DNA from: Streptomyces canus
Lineage (GTDB): Bacteria > Actinomycetota > Actinomycetes > Streptomycetales > Streptomycetaceae
Assembly: GCF_030815415.1 (NCBI RefSeq)
Contig: NZ_JAUSWW010000001.1
Location: forward strand, 62,001-126,000
Length of the DNA stretch: 64,000 bases
Direction of reading: 5' to 3'
This document shows positions 52,381 to 61,633 of the stretch, piece after piece (within the stretch, counting starts at the first letter, position 1; every line of letters begins with the position of its first letter). The position numbers and the translations under genes were made by a program. Below the pieces are notes generated by a model. The model did no database searches and was not told the origin of the DNA. It was given only the letters and a program-made list of their open reading frames with translations.

Positions 52381-52495
52381 CGTGCGGCTCCTGGGGAGTG
52401 AAGGACACAGAGTGCCGGCAACTGCTTTGCCGTGAAGCCGCGCTGTCGGCGGAGTACGGCGGCTCGTGTCCGACGGGACTCGACCAGCCCTACGG

Positions 52496-52510
52496 ACATC
52501 GGATGTATTA
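52496..52510. promoter_or_regulatory. Operator-like palindrome upstream of fucosidase 2
   Basis: ACATCGGATGTATTA is the half-conserved palindrome ACATC-G-GATGTAT. Together with base 52511 it is the exact reverse complement of the 16-bp string upstream of fucosidase 1, consistent with control by one regulator. Confidence 0.6.
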
Positions 52511-52647
52511 ACAGACACGGCCGTACCCGTTGTCTAGAGCACAGGGGGAAATTCCAAACATCCCTGCTCAGGACCCCGTCTCCGGGGTTCGAGTGCAAGA
52601 TACATTGGACCTCTACGCGGGCGCGTTTCACAGCTGAAACGGGCATG

Positions 52648-52683
52648 CCTTCGCAGCGCGGCCGCCCGGCCACGCTGCGAAGG
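52648..52683 (-). terminator. Terminator of the fucose/lactate operon
   Basis: A 16-bp stem with one G-U pair: 52648-52663 and 52668-52683, with a 4-nt loop (GCCC). It lies 21 nt after the lutC stop on the minus strand. Confidence 0.7.
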
Positions 52684-52703
52684 ATCCGGTCCGGCACCGT
52701 CGG

Positions 52704-53343
52704 CTACGTGTCCTCCACCACGACGATGTCGAGCGTCCTGGGCCCGTGCACGCCCTCGACACGGTCCAGTTCGATGTCGCTGGTGGCCGAGGGGCCGGAG
52801 ATCAGAGTGAGCGGCCGGTAGGGGTCGAGCAGCGCCAGTGCCTCGGGCACGTCGGGAGCGATCTGGTCCGCCCGGACCACACAGATGTGCTGGTCGGGAA
52901 GCAGGGTCAGGACCCGCCGCCCCTGGCCCGGCCGGTGGTCCAGGGTCACGGTGCCGGTGACGGCGATGGCGACCGCGACGGTGGTGACCACGGCGTCCGC
53001 GGGCGTCGAGTTGTCCGACCGTCAGTGGCGGGGCGTCCGTCAGCAGGGACCAGGGCCCCCCAGGGACCAGCTCCTCGGGCAGCCCGGGCGGCACCACCAG
53101 GGACCGGGCCCCGGTGCGGGCCAGCGCGCGAGCGATGGCCGCCGCGACCTCGGCCGGCGGGACCCGGACCACGGTGGCGCGGTACTCGGCGGCACGCTCG
53201 GCGAACAGCCCGACGACATCCGGTCCCGCGTGATCGACGCGGTGACCGGGTGGAAAGGGCACCTCGTCGGGGCGCTCCGTCTGGGGAACGCCGGACAGCG
53301 CTCCCCGGATCGCGCTCAGGACGCTCTCGCGGCCGTTCGTCAT
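52704..53343 (-). pseudogene. lutC: LutC lactate-oxidation subunit, single frameshift
   Basis: The first part (ATG 53343) reads [62 protein letters not shown]. After about 53000 the LutC sequence continues in another frame: [63 protein letters not shown]. The total of 640 bp is one more than a multiple of three; removing a G in the CGCGGAC stretch near 53000 restores the reading. LutABC oxidises L-lactate to pyruvate, so loss of LutC could block the last step unless the base is a sequencing error. The start overlaps lutB by 4 bp. Confidence 0.75.
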
Positions 53344-54836
53344 CGCCCCTTCCCTTCCGCCGTCGTACGGCTGTCCTCGCTGCTGGATGGTCGTGTACGG
53401 CGCCACCAGGCGCGCAGGGACTCACGAGCCGGCGCCGGGGTGTCCCGGGTGCCCGACCAGCGGGCGAACGGACCGGGCAGGGCACCGATCCGGCCGTCGC
53501 GGGCCACCAGCCGGGCTCCCATCGCGGCCAGGCGCTGCACGGCGGCCAGTCGCCGCGGTGAGCCCAGGACGGCACCCGCGGCCTTCATGGCGAGCCCCTC
53601 GGTCGTGGGGAACAGCCGGCCCCGGCGTTTGGCCTCCACGGCCTCGGCGCGCAGATGGACCAGCACCTCGGGAATGTTGATCTTCACGGGGCAGGCGTCG
53701 TAGCAAGCGCCGCACAGGGTCGAGGCGAACGGCAGCGAGGCCGCGTGCTCGACGCCGACGAGCTGCGGCGTCAGAACGGCGCCGATCGGCCCGGGGTAGA
53801 CCGAACCGTAGGCATGGCCGCCCGTGCGTTCGTACACCGGGCAGACGTTCAGGCAGGCCGAGCAGCGGATGCAGGCGAGGGCCTGGCGGCCCACCTCGTC
53901 GGCGAGGGTGGCGCTGCGGCCGTTGTCGAGCAGCACCAGGTGGAAGTTGCGGGGGCCGTCGTCCTCGGTGGTCCCGGTCCACAGCGAGGTGTACGGGTTC
54001 ATCCGCTCGCCGGTCGAGGAGCGGGGCAGGAGCTGGAGGAACACGTCCAGGTCGGCGAAGGTCGGCAGGACCTTCTCGATGCCCATGACGGTGATCAGGG
54101 TCTCCGGCAGGGTCAGGCACATCCGTCCGTTGCCCTCCGACTCCACCACCGCGATGGTGCCGGTGTCGGCGGCCGCGAAGTTGGCGCCGGAGACGGCGAC
54201 CTTGGCGCGCAGGAACTTCTCCCGCAGATGGAGCCGGGCCGCCTCGGCGAGGTCGCGGGGGTCGTCGGTGAGGTTCTCGGGGGCGGGTCTGCCCCACTCC
54301 CCCATCTCCCGGCGGAAGATCTCCCGGATCTCGGAGCGGCCCCGGTGGATGGCCGGCACGAGGATGTGCGAGGGACGGTCGTCGCCCAACTGCACGATGA
54401 GTTCCGCGAGATCGGTCTCGTACGCACGGATGCCCGCCTCCGCGAGCGCCTCGTTGAGGCCGATCTCCTGGGTCGCCATCGACTTGACCTTGACCACCTC
54501 GTCCTCGCCGGTCTGCTTGACCAGATACGTGACGATGCGGTTGGCCTCGGCGGCGTCCGCCGCCCAGTGGACCACTCCCCCCGCGGCGGTCACCGCCTTC
54601 TCCAGGCGCAGCAGATGGTGGTCCAGATGGCGCAGGGTGCGGCGCTTGATCGTCGCCGCCGTCTCGCGCAGTTCCTCCCAGTCCTCCAGCTCGGCGGCGG
54701 CCGCCAGCCGCTTGTCCCGGATGGTGCCGGTCGCGCGGCGCAGGTTCGCCCGCAGCCGGGTGTCGGCGAGCGCGGTGCGCGCCGCCTCGGGAAAGGCCGG
54801 GGTGCCCAGCCATACGACGTTGTCGGCGCCGGTCAC
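53340..54836 (-). CDS. lutB: LutB, iron-sulphur subunit of L-lactate oxidation
   Basis: 498 aa. The N-terminal LUD domain (KRRTLRHLDHHLLRLEKAV, SGANFAAADTGTIAVVESEGNGRM) is followed by two 4Fe-4S motifs: CIRCSACLNVCPVYE and LCGACYDACPVKINIPE. The C-terminal helical part is usual for LutB/LldF. With LutA and LutC it converts L-lactate to pyruvate in the cytoplasm. The GTG start overlaps the lutA stop (GTGA). Here it would handle the lactate made by fucose breakdown. Confidence 0.88.
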   Translation of the reverse strand: MTGADNVVWLGTPAFPEAARTALADTRLRANLRRATGTIRDKRLAAAAELEDWEELRETAATIKRRTLRHLDHHLLRLEKAVTAAGGVVHWAADAAEANRIVTYLVKQTGEDEVVKVKSMATQEIGLNEALAEAGIRAYETDLAELIVQLGDDRPSHILVPAIHRGRSEIREIFRREMGEWGRPAPENLTDDPRDLAEAARLHLREKFLRAKVAVSGANFAAADTGTIAVVESEGNGRMCLTLPETLITVMGIEKVLPTFADLDVFLQLLPRSSTGERMNPYTSLWTGTTEDDGPRNFHLVLLDNGRSATLADEVGRQALACIRCSACLNVCPVYERTGGHAYGSVYPGPIGAVLTPQLVGVEHAASLPFASTLCGACYDACPVKINIPEVLVHLRAEAVEAKRRGRLFPTTEGLAMKAAGAVLGSPRRLAAVQRLAAMGARLVARDGRIGALPGPFARWSGTRDTPAPARESLRAWWRRTRPSSSEDSRTTAEGKGR

Positions 54837-55573
54837 CGTACGTCCCCTTCCGTGGCGGCCAGGATCTCGGCCAGGTGCATGGTGCCGACGCCGGTGCGGA
54901 GCCGGGACAGGCCGCCGCCGATGTGGGTCAGGCAGGAGTTGTCGCCCGCGGACAGGATCTCGGCGCCGGTGTCCAGGACATGGCGCATCTTGTCGGCCAG
55001 CATCGCGTTGGACACGTCCGCGTTCTTCAGCGCGAAGGTGCCGCCGAAGCCGCAGCAGGACTCGGCGGCGGGCAGCTCGACGAGGTCGATGCCCTTCACC
55101 GCGCGCAGCAGCTGGAGCGGCCGGTCGCCGACCCGCAGCATGCGCAGCGAGTGGCAGGTCGGGTGGTAGGTGACCCGGTGCGGGAAGTACGCGCCGACAT
55201 CGGTGACGCCGAGGACGTCGACGAGGAGTTCCGACAGCTCGTACACCGTCGGCACCACCTGCTCGACCGCCTCGGTGAGCGCGGCGTCGCCGTACTGGGC
55301 CGCCACCACGCGGTGGTGGTCGCGCACCATGCCCGCGCAGGACCCGGAGGGGGCGACGACGGCGTCGTAGCCCGCGAAGACCTCGGCGAAACGGCGGACC
55401 ATGGGCAGGGTCTCGGGGCGGTAGCCGGTGTTGAAGTGCATCTGGCCGCAGCAGGTCTGACCCCGCGGGAACTCCACGGTGTGGCCGAGGCGTTCCAGCA
55501 GTTCGGTCACCGCGCGACCGGTGCGGGGGAACATCGTGTCGTTGAAGCAGGTGATGAAGAGGGCTATGCGCAT
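54833..55573 (-). CDS. lutA: LutA, cysteine-rich (CCG) subunit of L-lactate oxidation
   Basis: 246 aa. Two CCG modules: FITCFNDTMFP with GQTCCGQMHFNTGY, and TYHPTCHSLRML with ESCCGFGGTFALKN. These Cys sets bind an iron-sulphur cofactor in LutA/LldE and heterodisulphide-reductase-like subunits. ATG at 55573, overlapping the fuconolactonase gene by 10 bp. Part of one long minus-strand operon. Confidence 0.88.
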   Translation of the reverse strand: MRIALFITCFNDTMFPRTGRAVTELLERLGHTVEFPRGQTCCGQMHFNTGYRPETLPMVRRFAEVFAGYDAVVAPSGSCAGMVRDHHRVVAAQYGDAALTEAVEQVVPTVYELSELLVDVLGVTDVGAYFPHRVTYHPTCHSLRMLRVGDRPLQLLRAVKGIDLVELPAAESCCGFGGTFALKNADVSNAMLADKMRHVLDTGAEILSAGDNSCLTHIGGGLSRLRTGVGTMHLAEILAATEGDVR

Positions 55574-56472
55574 GGGGTTTCCTGGTGCGGGTCCGGCGGT
55601 GCGGGGACGGGCAGGTGGTAGGTCCGCACGGCCGTGGCGGTGAAGACGTCGTGGCGCTCGGCCGGCCCGAGCCCGGCCGTCAGCTCGCATGCGGCGGAGA
55701 TCACCTCGGCGTAGGTGGCGGCGAGCCGGCAGACCGGCCAGTCGGAGCCGAACATCAGCCGCCCGGGCCCGAAGGCGTCGAGCACGGTGTCGGCGTACGG
55801 CCTGAGGGCCGCGACGCTCCAGCTGTGCCAGTCGGCTTCGGTGACCATGCCGGAGAGTTTGCAGACGGTGTTGGGAAGGGCGGCCAGCCGCCGGATCTGC
55901 TGGGCCCAGGGGGCGAGTTCGCCCGAGGCGATGGGCGGCTTGCCGAGGTGGTCGAGGACGAACGTGAGGCCGGGCAGTCGCTGCGCCGCCTCGACGGCCG
56001 CCGCGAGTTGGTGGGACTGGACCACGAGGTCGTAAACGAGTCCCGCCTCCGCGACCGCGGACAGGCCGCGCAGTACGTCGGGGCGGACGAGCCAGCGCGG
56101 GTCCGGCTCGCCCTGTACCTGGTGGCGGATGCCCACCAAGTGCTGCCCGCCGGTGCCCGCGCGCAGTTCCGCGAGGGTCTCCGCGACGTCGGGTGCGGTC
56201 AGGTCGGTCCAGCCGACGACCCCCGCGACCAGGTCGCTCTCCGCGGCCAGGGCCAGGAACTCCGGGGTCTCCTCCGGCACGGTGATCGTCTGCACGAGCA
56301 CCGTGGCGGTGACACCGGCGGCCCGGGCCTCCAGCGCCAGGTCGGCGAGGGTGAAGTCGCGGCGCAGCGGAGCGAGTTCGGCCCCGCTGATCCAGTCCTG
56401 GTCGCGGACGGACAGGTCCCACACATGGTGGTGGGCGTCCACGATGCCGGGCCCCGTCTCCGCTCGGGTCAC
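55564..56472 (-). CDS. L-fuconolactonase-like amidohydrolase
   Basis: 302 aa. VDAHHHVWDL is the metal-binding HxH start of the amidohydrolase-2 family; VGIRHQVQGEPD, FVLDHLGKP and LMFGSDWPVC give the further His and Asp ligands. The family includes L-fuconolactonase, which opens the lactone produced by fucose dehydrogenase. The GTG at 56472 overlaps the mutarotase stop by 4 bp. Confidence 0.82.
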   Translation of the reverse strand: MTRAETGPGIVDAHHHVWDLSVRDQDWISGAELAPLRRDFTLADLALEARAAGVTATVLVQTITVPEETPEFLALAAESDLVAGVVGWTDLTAPDVAETLAELRAGTGGQHLVGIRHQVQGEPDPRWLVRPDVLRGLSAVAEAGLVYDLVVQSHQLAAAVEAAQRLPGLTFVLDHLGKPPIASGELAPWAQQIRRLAALPNTVCKLSGMVTEADWHSWSVAALRPYADTVLDAFGPGRLMFGSDWPVCRLAATYAEVISAACELTAGLGPAERHDVFTATAVRTYHLPVPAPPDPHQETPCA

Positions 56473-56780
56473 AGCTGCCACACCACCGGCAGCGAGGCGT
56501 CCGCGCCCTCGGCGGAGTAGTCGTGGACGACATCGAGCAGGTCGGCCATCCGGGCCTGCCAGAAGATGTTGACGGGCAGCTTGTCGAGTTCGGCGATCAT
56601 CGCCTGGTAGTCCTCGACCTCCAGCACATGGAACAGATCCGTGCCACTGCGCCAGATCGTCCACTCGCTCACCCCCGCGGCGCGGATCGCGGCGGTGAGT
56701 TCCTCCGGCACCTCCCGGTGCGCGGCCTCGTACTCCTCGATGCGGTCGGCGCGGACCTTGGTGTGCAGGGCGACCTTCAT
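56469..56780 (-). CDS. L-rhamnose/L-fucose mutarotase-like protein
   Basis: 103 aa. MKVALHTKVRADRIEEYEAAHREVPEELTAAIRAAGVSEWTIWRSGTDLFHVLEVEDY matches the RhaM-type mutarotases (conserved His of LHTKV, Trp and acidic residues). It interconverts sugar anomers so that the dehydrogenase receives the right one. It overlaps both neighbours by 4 bp. Confidence 0.82.
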   Translation of the reverse strand: MKVALHTKVRADRIEEYEAAHREVPEELTAAIRAAGVSEWTIWRSGTDLFHVLEVEDYQAMIAELDKLPVNIFWQARMADLLDVVHDYSAEGADASLPVVWQL

Positions 56781-57805
56781 GACGGCTCCTTCGACGGCGT
56801 GGCGTCCCCGGGCGGGGTGGCCGCGGGGACAGGGATGCCCGGGTCCAGCAGACCCTCGGCGCGCAGTTCGTCCCACAGCGCGTCCGGGATCGGGCGGGCC
56901 AGCTGTTCCACCGTGTCGTGCACCTCGTGCGGGGAGCGCGCGCCGGTCAGGACGCTCGCGACCGCGTGATGACCGAACGGAAAGCGCAGCGCGGCGGCCC
57001 GCAACGGCACGCTGTGACGCTCACAGACCTCCAGCAGCCTCAACGCCCTGTCGAGCACCGGCTGCGGAGCGGGTGCGTAGTCGTACGTGGCGCCGGGCCG
57101 GGGAGCCGTCAGCAACCCGGAGTTGAACACCCCTCCGATGACCACGCTCCGGCCACGGGCGGCCGCCTCCGGAAGCAGTTCGGTGAGCCCGTCCTGGTCC
57201 AGCAGGGTGTATCGGCCGGCCAGCAGCACCACGTCGACGTCGGTCTCGCGGACGAACCGGGCGGGCAGCGCGGACTGGTTCATCCCGACGCCGATCGCTC
57301 CGATCACGCCTTCGGCGCGCAGCCGCTCCAGCGCCGGATACGCCTCGTCCAGCGCCTGTTCGGCGTGGTCGTCCGGGTCGTGCAGCAGGGCCACGTCGAT
57401 GTGGTCGACGCCGAGGCGTTCCAGGCTCGCCTCCAGGGAGCGCAGCACTCCGTCGGCGCTGAAGTCCCAGACCCGGCGGTGGGTGGCCGGGACGGCGAAG
57501 CCGTTCGCGAGGTCGTCGCCGGCGCCGCCTTCCGGGTGCGGCACCAGGAGCCGGCCCACCTTGGTGGAGAGGGTGTAGGTGTCGCGGGGGCGGCCGCGCA
57601 GCGCGGCGCCGAGGCGCCGTTCCGACAGTCCGAGACCGTAGTGGGGCGCGGTGTCGAAGGTGCGGACGCCGGCGTCCCAGGCCGCGTCCACCGTGGCGTG
57701 GGCGGCCTCGTCGGTGACCGGCTGGAAGAGGTTGCCGAGGGCGGCACAGCCCAGCGCCACTTCCGAGACCGGTACCGCGGTGCCGCCCAGTCTGGTGGTC
57801 CTCAC
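56777..57805 (-). CDS. Aldo/keto reductase, probable L-fucose 1-dehydrogenase
   Basis: 342 aa. TTRLGGTAVPVSEVALGCAALG, FDTAPHYGLGLSERRLGAAL (catalytic Asp and Tyr), LSTKVGRL (Lys) and DHIDVALLHDPD (His) form the AKR tetrad. The variant with PHYG-x-GLSE is that of D-threo-aldose/L-fucose 1-dehydrogenases. It would oxidise L-fucose to its lactone with NAD(P). The GTG at 57805 overlaps the SDR stop. Confidence 0.8.
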   Translation of the reverse strand: MRTTRLGGTAVPVSEVALGCAALGNLFQPVTDEAAHATVDAAWDAGVRTFDTAPHYGLGLSERRLGAALRGRPRDTYTLSTKVGRLLVPHPEGGAGDDLANGFAVPATHRRVWDFSADGVLRSLEASLERLGVDHIDVALLHDPDDHAEQALDEAYPALERLRAEGVIGAIGVGMNQSALPARFVRETDVDVVLLAGRYTLLDQDGLTELLPEAAARGRSVVIGGVFNSGLLTAPRPGATYDYAPAPQPVLDRALRLLEVCERHSVPLRAAALRFPFGHHAVASVLTGARSPHEVHDTVEQLARPIPDALWDELRAEGLLDPGIPVPAATPPGDATPSKEPS

Positions 57806-58575
57806 GACCTGTCCACCGGACGCAGCCGCAGGCCCTGCATACCGCCGTCCACCGCGAGCGCGGTGCCGGTGACGGACCCCGCCGCCGGACCGGCCAGGTA
57901 GACGATCGCGGCCGCCACCTCGTCTGCGGTCACCAGTCGGCCCATCGGCTGGCGGGCGTTGAGGGCGGCGCGCTCGGCCTCCGGGTCGTCGGCGGCGTCC
58001 AGCAGCCGGGACACCCAGGGGGTGTCGGCGGTACCGGGGTTGACGCAGTTGACCCGGACGCCCTCGCGGACGTGGTCGGCGGCCATCGCCAGCGTGAGCG
58101 AGAGCACGGCGCCCTTGCTGGCGGAGTACAGGGCGCGCTGCGGCAGTCCCGCAGTGGCCGCGATGGAGCAGGTGTTGACGATGGACGCGGTGCCCGGACG
58201 GGCAGCGGCAGCGCGACGCAGGTGGGGCAGGGCGGCGCGGGTGGTGCGGACGATGCCGAGGACATTGACGTCCAGGACGCGGTGCCACTGCTCGTCGTCG
58301 TTGTCCTCGACGGTGCCCGCCGCCCCGATGCCCGCGTTGTTGACGAGAATGTCGATGCCGCCGAGCTGGTGCGCCGCCGCGTCCACGGCGGCACGCACGG
58401 AGGCGTCGTCGCCGACATCGGCCTTGAACCCGAGCAGCGGTTCGCCGGCGCCGTCCGGATCGAGGTCGAGGACGGCCACCGCCGCGCCCTGTGCCGCCAG
58501 TGCGCGGGCCGTGGCGAGCCCGATGCCGGACGCGCCCCCGGTGACGATGGCCTTGAGTCCTGACAGTCCGGTCAT
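57802..58575 (-). CDS. SDR, probable 2-keto-3-deoxy-L-fuconate dehydrogenase
   Basis: 257 aa. [17 protein letters not shown] (cofactor loop), [14 protein letters not shown] (Ser), YSASKGA (Tyr-x3-Lys) and the C-terminal [16 protein letters not shown] fit a classical short-chain dehydrogenase. LDLD after strand 2 favours NAD. In the non-phosphorylative fucose route a dehydrogenase of this type oxidises 2-keto-3-deoxy-L-fuconate at C4. GAGGAGG lies directly before the ATG. Confidence 0.8.
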   Translation of the reverse strand: MTGLSGLKAIVTGGASGIGLATARALAAQGAAVAVLDLDPDGAGEPLLGFKADVGDDASVRAAVDAAAHQLGGIDILVNNAGIGAAGTVEDNDDEQWHRVLDVNVLGIVRTTRAALPHLRRAAAARPGTASIVNTCSIAATAGLPQRALYSASKGAVLSLTLAMAADHVREGVRVNCVNPGTADTPWVSRLLDAADDPEAERAALNARQPMGRLVTADEVAAAIVYLAGPAAGSVTGTALAVDGGMQGLRLRPVDRS

Positions 58576-59927
58576 GACCCCTCCTCCTGAGCGGCGCGGT
58601 CGGCCACCCAGAACGTGCCGTCCGGGTAGCGGTACTCGGCGATGGACTCCTCCCACATGGTGGCCGAGAAGCCCGGGGTGAGCGGCGCGACATAGTGGCC
58701 GTCGCGGATGACCACGGGTGCGGTGAAGTGCTGGTGGAGGTGGTCGACGAACTCGATCACACGGTTCTCGATGGTGCCGGACAGCGCCAGGTAGTCGAAC
58801 ATCGACAGGTGCTGCACCAGCTCGCACAGGCCGACGCCACCCGCGTGCGGGCAGACCGGCACACCGAACTTGGCGGCGAGCAGCAGGATCGCGAGGTTCT
58901 CGTTGACGCCGCCGACGCGGGCCGCGTCGATCTGGAGGACGTCGATGGCGCCGGCCTGGAGGAGCTGCTTGAAGATGATGCGGTTCTGCACGTGCTCGCC
59001 GGTGGCCACCTTCACGGGGGCGACCGCCTGCCGTACGGAGGCGTGGCCGAGGACGTCGTCGGGGCTGGTGGGCTCCTCGATCCAGTACGGGTCGAACTCG
59101 GCGAGCGCCTTGGTCCACTCGATCGCCTCGTCCACGTTCCAGCGCTGGTTGGCGTCGATGGCGATGCGGATGTCGTCGCCGACGGCGGCGCGGGCGGTGC
59201 GCAAGCGCCGGATGTCGTCGTCGACGTCGGCGCCGACCTTCAGCTTGATCTGCGTGAAGCCGTCGGCGACGGCCTGCTTGGCCAGGCGGGTGAGCTTGTC
59301 GTCGGAGTAGCCGAGCCAGCCCGGGGAGGTGGTGTAGCCGGGGTAGCCGCGCTCCAGCAGGATCGCCTCGCGCTCGGCGAGGCCCGTGCGGCCCTCGCGC
59401 AGGAGGGTGAGGGCGTCCTCGGGGGTGAGGGCGTCGGCGATGTAGCGGAAGTCGACCTGGGAGACCAGCCATTCGGGGGTGGCGTGGGCAAGCAGCTGCC
59501 ACAGCGGCTTGCCCTCCCGCTTGGCGGCCAGGTCCCACACGGCGTTGACCACGGCGCCGATCGCCATGTGCATCACGCCCTTCTCGGGGCCGAGCCAGCG
59601 CAGCTGGCTGTCGCCGATCAGGTCGCGGCTGAGTGAGCCGGGGTCGGCGCACAGCTCCTCGACACTGCGGCCCATGAGATGGGGCCGCAGCGCGTCGATC
59701 GCGGCGACCTGGACGTCGTTGCCGCGGCCGATGGTGAAGGTGAAGCCGTGGCCTTCGGGTCCGTCGGCGTCGTCGGTGCGCAGCACGACGTAGGCGGCGG
59801 AGTAATCGGGATCCGGATTCATCGCGTCCGAGCCGTCCAGTTCCCGGGAGGTGGGGAAGCGGACGTCGTAGGTGTCGACGGCGATGATCCGTGCGGATGT
59901 TGCAGTCAAGGGGGTGCTGCCTTTCAC
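58572..59927 (-). CDS. L-fuconate dehydratase, enolase superfamily
   Basis: About 451 aa. [18 protein letters not shown] (KxK base), [16 protein letters not shown] (metal ligand), [29 protein letters not shown] and [21 protein letters not shown] (His) are the active-site blocks of the fuconate dehydratase group. Product: 2-keto-3-deoxy-L-fuconate. Two starts are possible: GTG 59927 overlaps the preceding stop as elsewhere in the operon; TTG 59909 has AAAGG about 10 nt upstream. Confidence 0.85.
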   Translation of the reverse strand: MKGSTPLTATSARIIAVDTYDVRFPTSRELDGSDAMNPDPDYSAAYVVLRTDDADGPEGHGFTFTIGRGNDVQVAAIDALRPHLMGRSVEELCADPGSLSRDLIGDSQLRWLGPEKGVMHMAIGAVVNAVWDLAAKREGKPLWQLLAHATPEWLVSQVDFRYIADALTPEDALTLLREGRTGLAEREAILLERGYPGYTTSPGWLGYSDDKLTRLAKQAVADGFTQIKLKVGADVDDDIRRLRTARAAVGDDIRIAIDANQRWNVDEAIEWTKALAEFDPYWIEEPTSPDDVLGHASVRQAVAPVKVATGEHVQNRIIFKQLLQAGAIDVLQIDAARVGGVNENLAILLLAAKFGVPVCPHAGGVGLCELVQHLSMFDYLALSGTIENRVIEFVDHLHQHFTAPVVIRDGHYVAPLTPGFSATMWEESIAEYRYPDGTFWVADRAAQEEGS

Positions 59928-60775
59928 GCTTGGGCGAAGGTCTGGCGCTGGCTGCCGAGGCCGTCGACGGAGAGCTCGACGGTGTCGCCGGGGCGCAGAT
60001 AGGGAGTGCCGGGAAGGCCCAGGGCCACGCCCGCGGGCGTGCCGGTGTTGATCACGTCGCCGGGTTCGAGGACCAGGTACTGGCTCAGGTACGACACGAT
60101 GTGGTCGACCGCGAAGATCATGTCGCTGGTGTGGCCGTCCTGGCGCTTCACACCGTTGACGCTCAGGTGCATTCCGAGGCTCTGCGGGTCGCCGACCTCG
60201 TCGGCGGTGACCAGCCAGGGGCCGAGCGGGTTGAAGGTCTCGCAGGACTTGCCCAGGTCCCACTGCGACGAGTACTCCAGCTGGAACTCGCGCTCGGAGA
60301 CGTCATGGCTGATCGCGTACCCGGCGATGATGGCGCGTGCGGCCTCGGGACCTTCGAGGTAGCGGGCCCGCTGTCCGATGACGACCGCCAGCTCGACCTC
60401 CCAGTCGGTCTTGACCGAGCCGCGGGGGACGAGCACCTCGTCGTACGGGCCGATGACCGTGCTCGGGTCCTTCATGAACACCACGGGACGGGGCGGGATG
60501 GCCGCGCCGGTCTCTTCGGCGTGGTCGCGGTAGTTCAGCCCGACGCAGATGACCTTGCCGGGGCGGGTGACGGGGGCGCCCACCCGCAAGCCGTCCTGGT
60601 CGAGCTCGGGCAGTTCTCCCGCCGCGACGGCCGCACGGGCCCGGTCGACTCCCCCGGAAGCGAGGAAGACGCCGTCGATGTCCGGGGTCACGGAGGACAG
60701 GTCCAGCAGCCGGCCGTCGTCGGTGCGGACGGCGGGCCGCTCCTCACCGGGGGCGCCGATTCGTATCAGTTTCAC
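59924..60775 (-). CDS. FAH-family hydrolase, probable 2,4-diketo-3-deoxy-L-fuconate hydrolase
   Basis: 283 aa. [48 protein letters not shown] (acidic metal ligands), [14 protein letters not shown] and [15 protein letters not shown] are the fumarylacetoacetate-hydrolase blocks. In the fucose pathway this enzyme splits the diketo acid into pyruvate and L-lactate. The GTG at 60775 has GGGAG 6-7 nt upstream. First gene of the minus-strand operon that runs to 52704. Confidence 0.83.
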   Translation of the reverse strand: MKLIRIGAPGEERPAVRTDDGRLLDLSSVTPDIDGVFLASGGVDRARAAVAAGELPELDQDGLRVGAPVTRPGKVICVGLNYRDHAEETGAAIPPRPVVFMKDPSTVIGPYDEVLVPRGSVKTDWEVELAVVIGQRARYLEGPEAARAIIAGYAISHDVSEREFQLEYSSQWDLGKSCETFNPLGPWLVTADEVGDPQSLGMHLSVNGVKRQDGHTSDMIFAVDHIVSYLSQYLVLEPGDVINTGTPAGVALGLPGTPYLRPGDTVELSVDGLGSQRQTFAQA

Positions 60776-60915
60776 TGGGGAGCTCCCTTGCCATGCGGGA
60801 TTCGTCTGAGGGGTGGTCGGCCGTAGAGTCGGGCCGCCTGCCGTGCGGTGATGTCGGGCCGTTCGGGGTGTCACTCGTCCCCGTCGGCAGTCATCGGAGG
60901 TATGACGGCACAGTG

Positions 60916-60945
60916 ACCTTAGATGCGAGGATCCGCGCCTGACAA
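60916..60945 (-). promoter_or_regulatory. Promoter of the fucose catabolic operon
   Basis: On the minus strand TTGTCA (60945-60940), 18-nt spacer, TAAGGT (60921-60916). Start of transcription near 60909 leaves a leader of about 134 nt before the GTG at 60775. Confidence 0.5.
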
Positions 60946-60947
60946 GG

Positions 60948-60962
60948 ATTCCTCGGATGTAT
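60948..60962. promoter_or_regulatory. Operator-like site upstream of the fucose operon promoter
   Basis: ATTCCTCGGATGTAT; its complement ATACATCCGAGGAAT differs by one base from the site at 61385-61399. It abuts the -35 box of the operon promoter and shares the ATACATC half with the fucosidase operators. Confidence 0.5.
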
Positions 60963-61340
60963 TTCCTCGACGTTTCCAGCAAAGCGCCCATCACGGTGGA
61001 TTCTCCGCGGCCGCGCCTGACCAGGACGTCGACACGCGCCGCGCCATCCGATGAATCCAAAGTCGAGCCACAGAGACACCTCCCCTGCTCAGGGCGCGAC
61101 GAGCAGGCTCGCCGCCGACCGCCCCGGGCGGTCACACCCCCTCGGGGCACCCTCCCGCACCCCTTCCCGACCGGCCCGGACCTCCTCCGTTGCCGAATCG
61201 TGAGCTGCCAGCGCGTCGCCCGTTCTCCACCAAGGCCACGAATGTGCAGGTAGCAGGGTTGCCTGTGCGATATCCCGAGGCCAGGACGGCGCCTCGCCAC
61301 CCCGCTGGGTAATGTCCCGCAAATCTCTGGCGGCGAACTC

Positions 61341-61370
61341 TTGTCAACGTCGGCAACGTCGTCGTAACGT
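61341..61370 (+). promoter_or_regulatory. Promoter of the sugar ABC importer
   Basis: TTGTCA (61341-61346), 18-nt spacer, TAACGT (61365-61370), the same layout as the divergent operon promoter. Several AACGTCG repeats overlap it (61346-61380). The rest of the 60776-61633 gap holds no gene. Confidence 0.5.
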
Positions 61371-61384
61371 CCTCGACGTCCGGG

Positions 61385-61399
61385 ATACATCGGAGGAAT
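61385..61399. promoter_or_regulatory. Operator-like site downstream of the importer promoter
   Basis: ATACATCGGAGGAAT lies about 14-28 nt after the -10 box, covering the early transcribed region, a typical repressor position. It pairs with the 60948 site and resembles the fucosidase palindromes. Confidence 0.5.
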
Positions 61400-61633
61400 A
61401 GTCGTAATACCCAGTGCGCCTGTTCGGCTCGCATCCGTGTGCCGCTTCGCCTCCAGGTCCTCGGTCCCCTGACCGCCCCTCACATCCGATCCTGTCGGGC
61501 ATGATCCGCGCATTTCCGCTCCGGATCGGCACCTGCCCGTCGGCGTCCTCGCCCGTCCCCCCCCAGGCAGGTATGTCCCCCTCCCACCGTCGCCCTGCGG
61601 CCCCGCGCCCCTGGCTAAGGAGAGAACACGGCC

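Noticed and set aside
50458..52401. 647-aa plus-strand open frame
   Set aside because: It lies antisense to the second fucosidase, whose GH29 and lectin motifs are clear. The long frame is a by-product of high GC.
53655..55169. 504-aa plus-strand frame through lutB/lutA
   Set aside because: The minus strand has the LutB and LutA cysteine motifs with coupled starts; the plus frame is a shadow.
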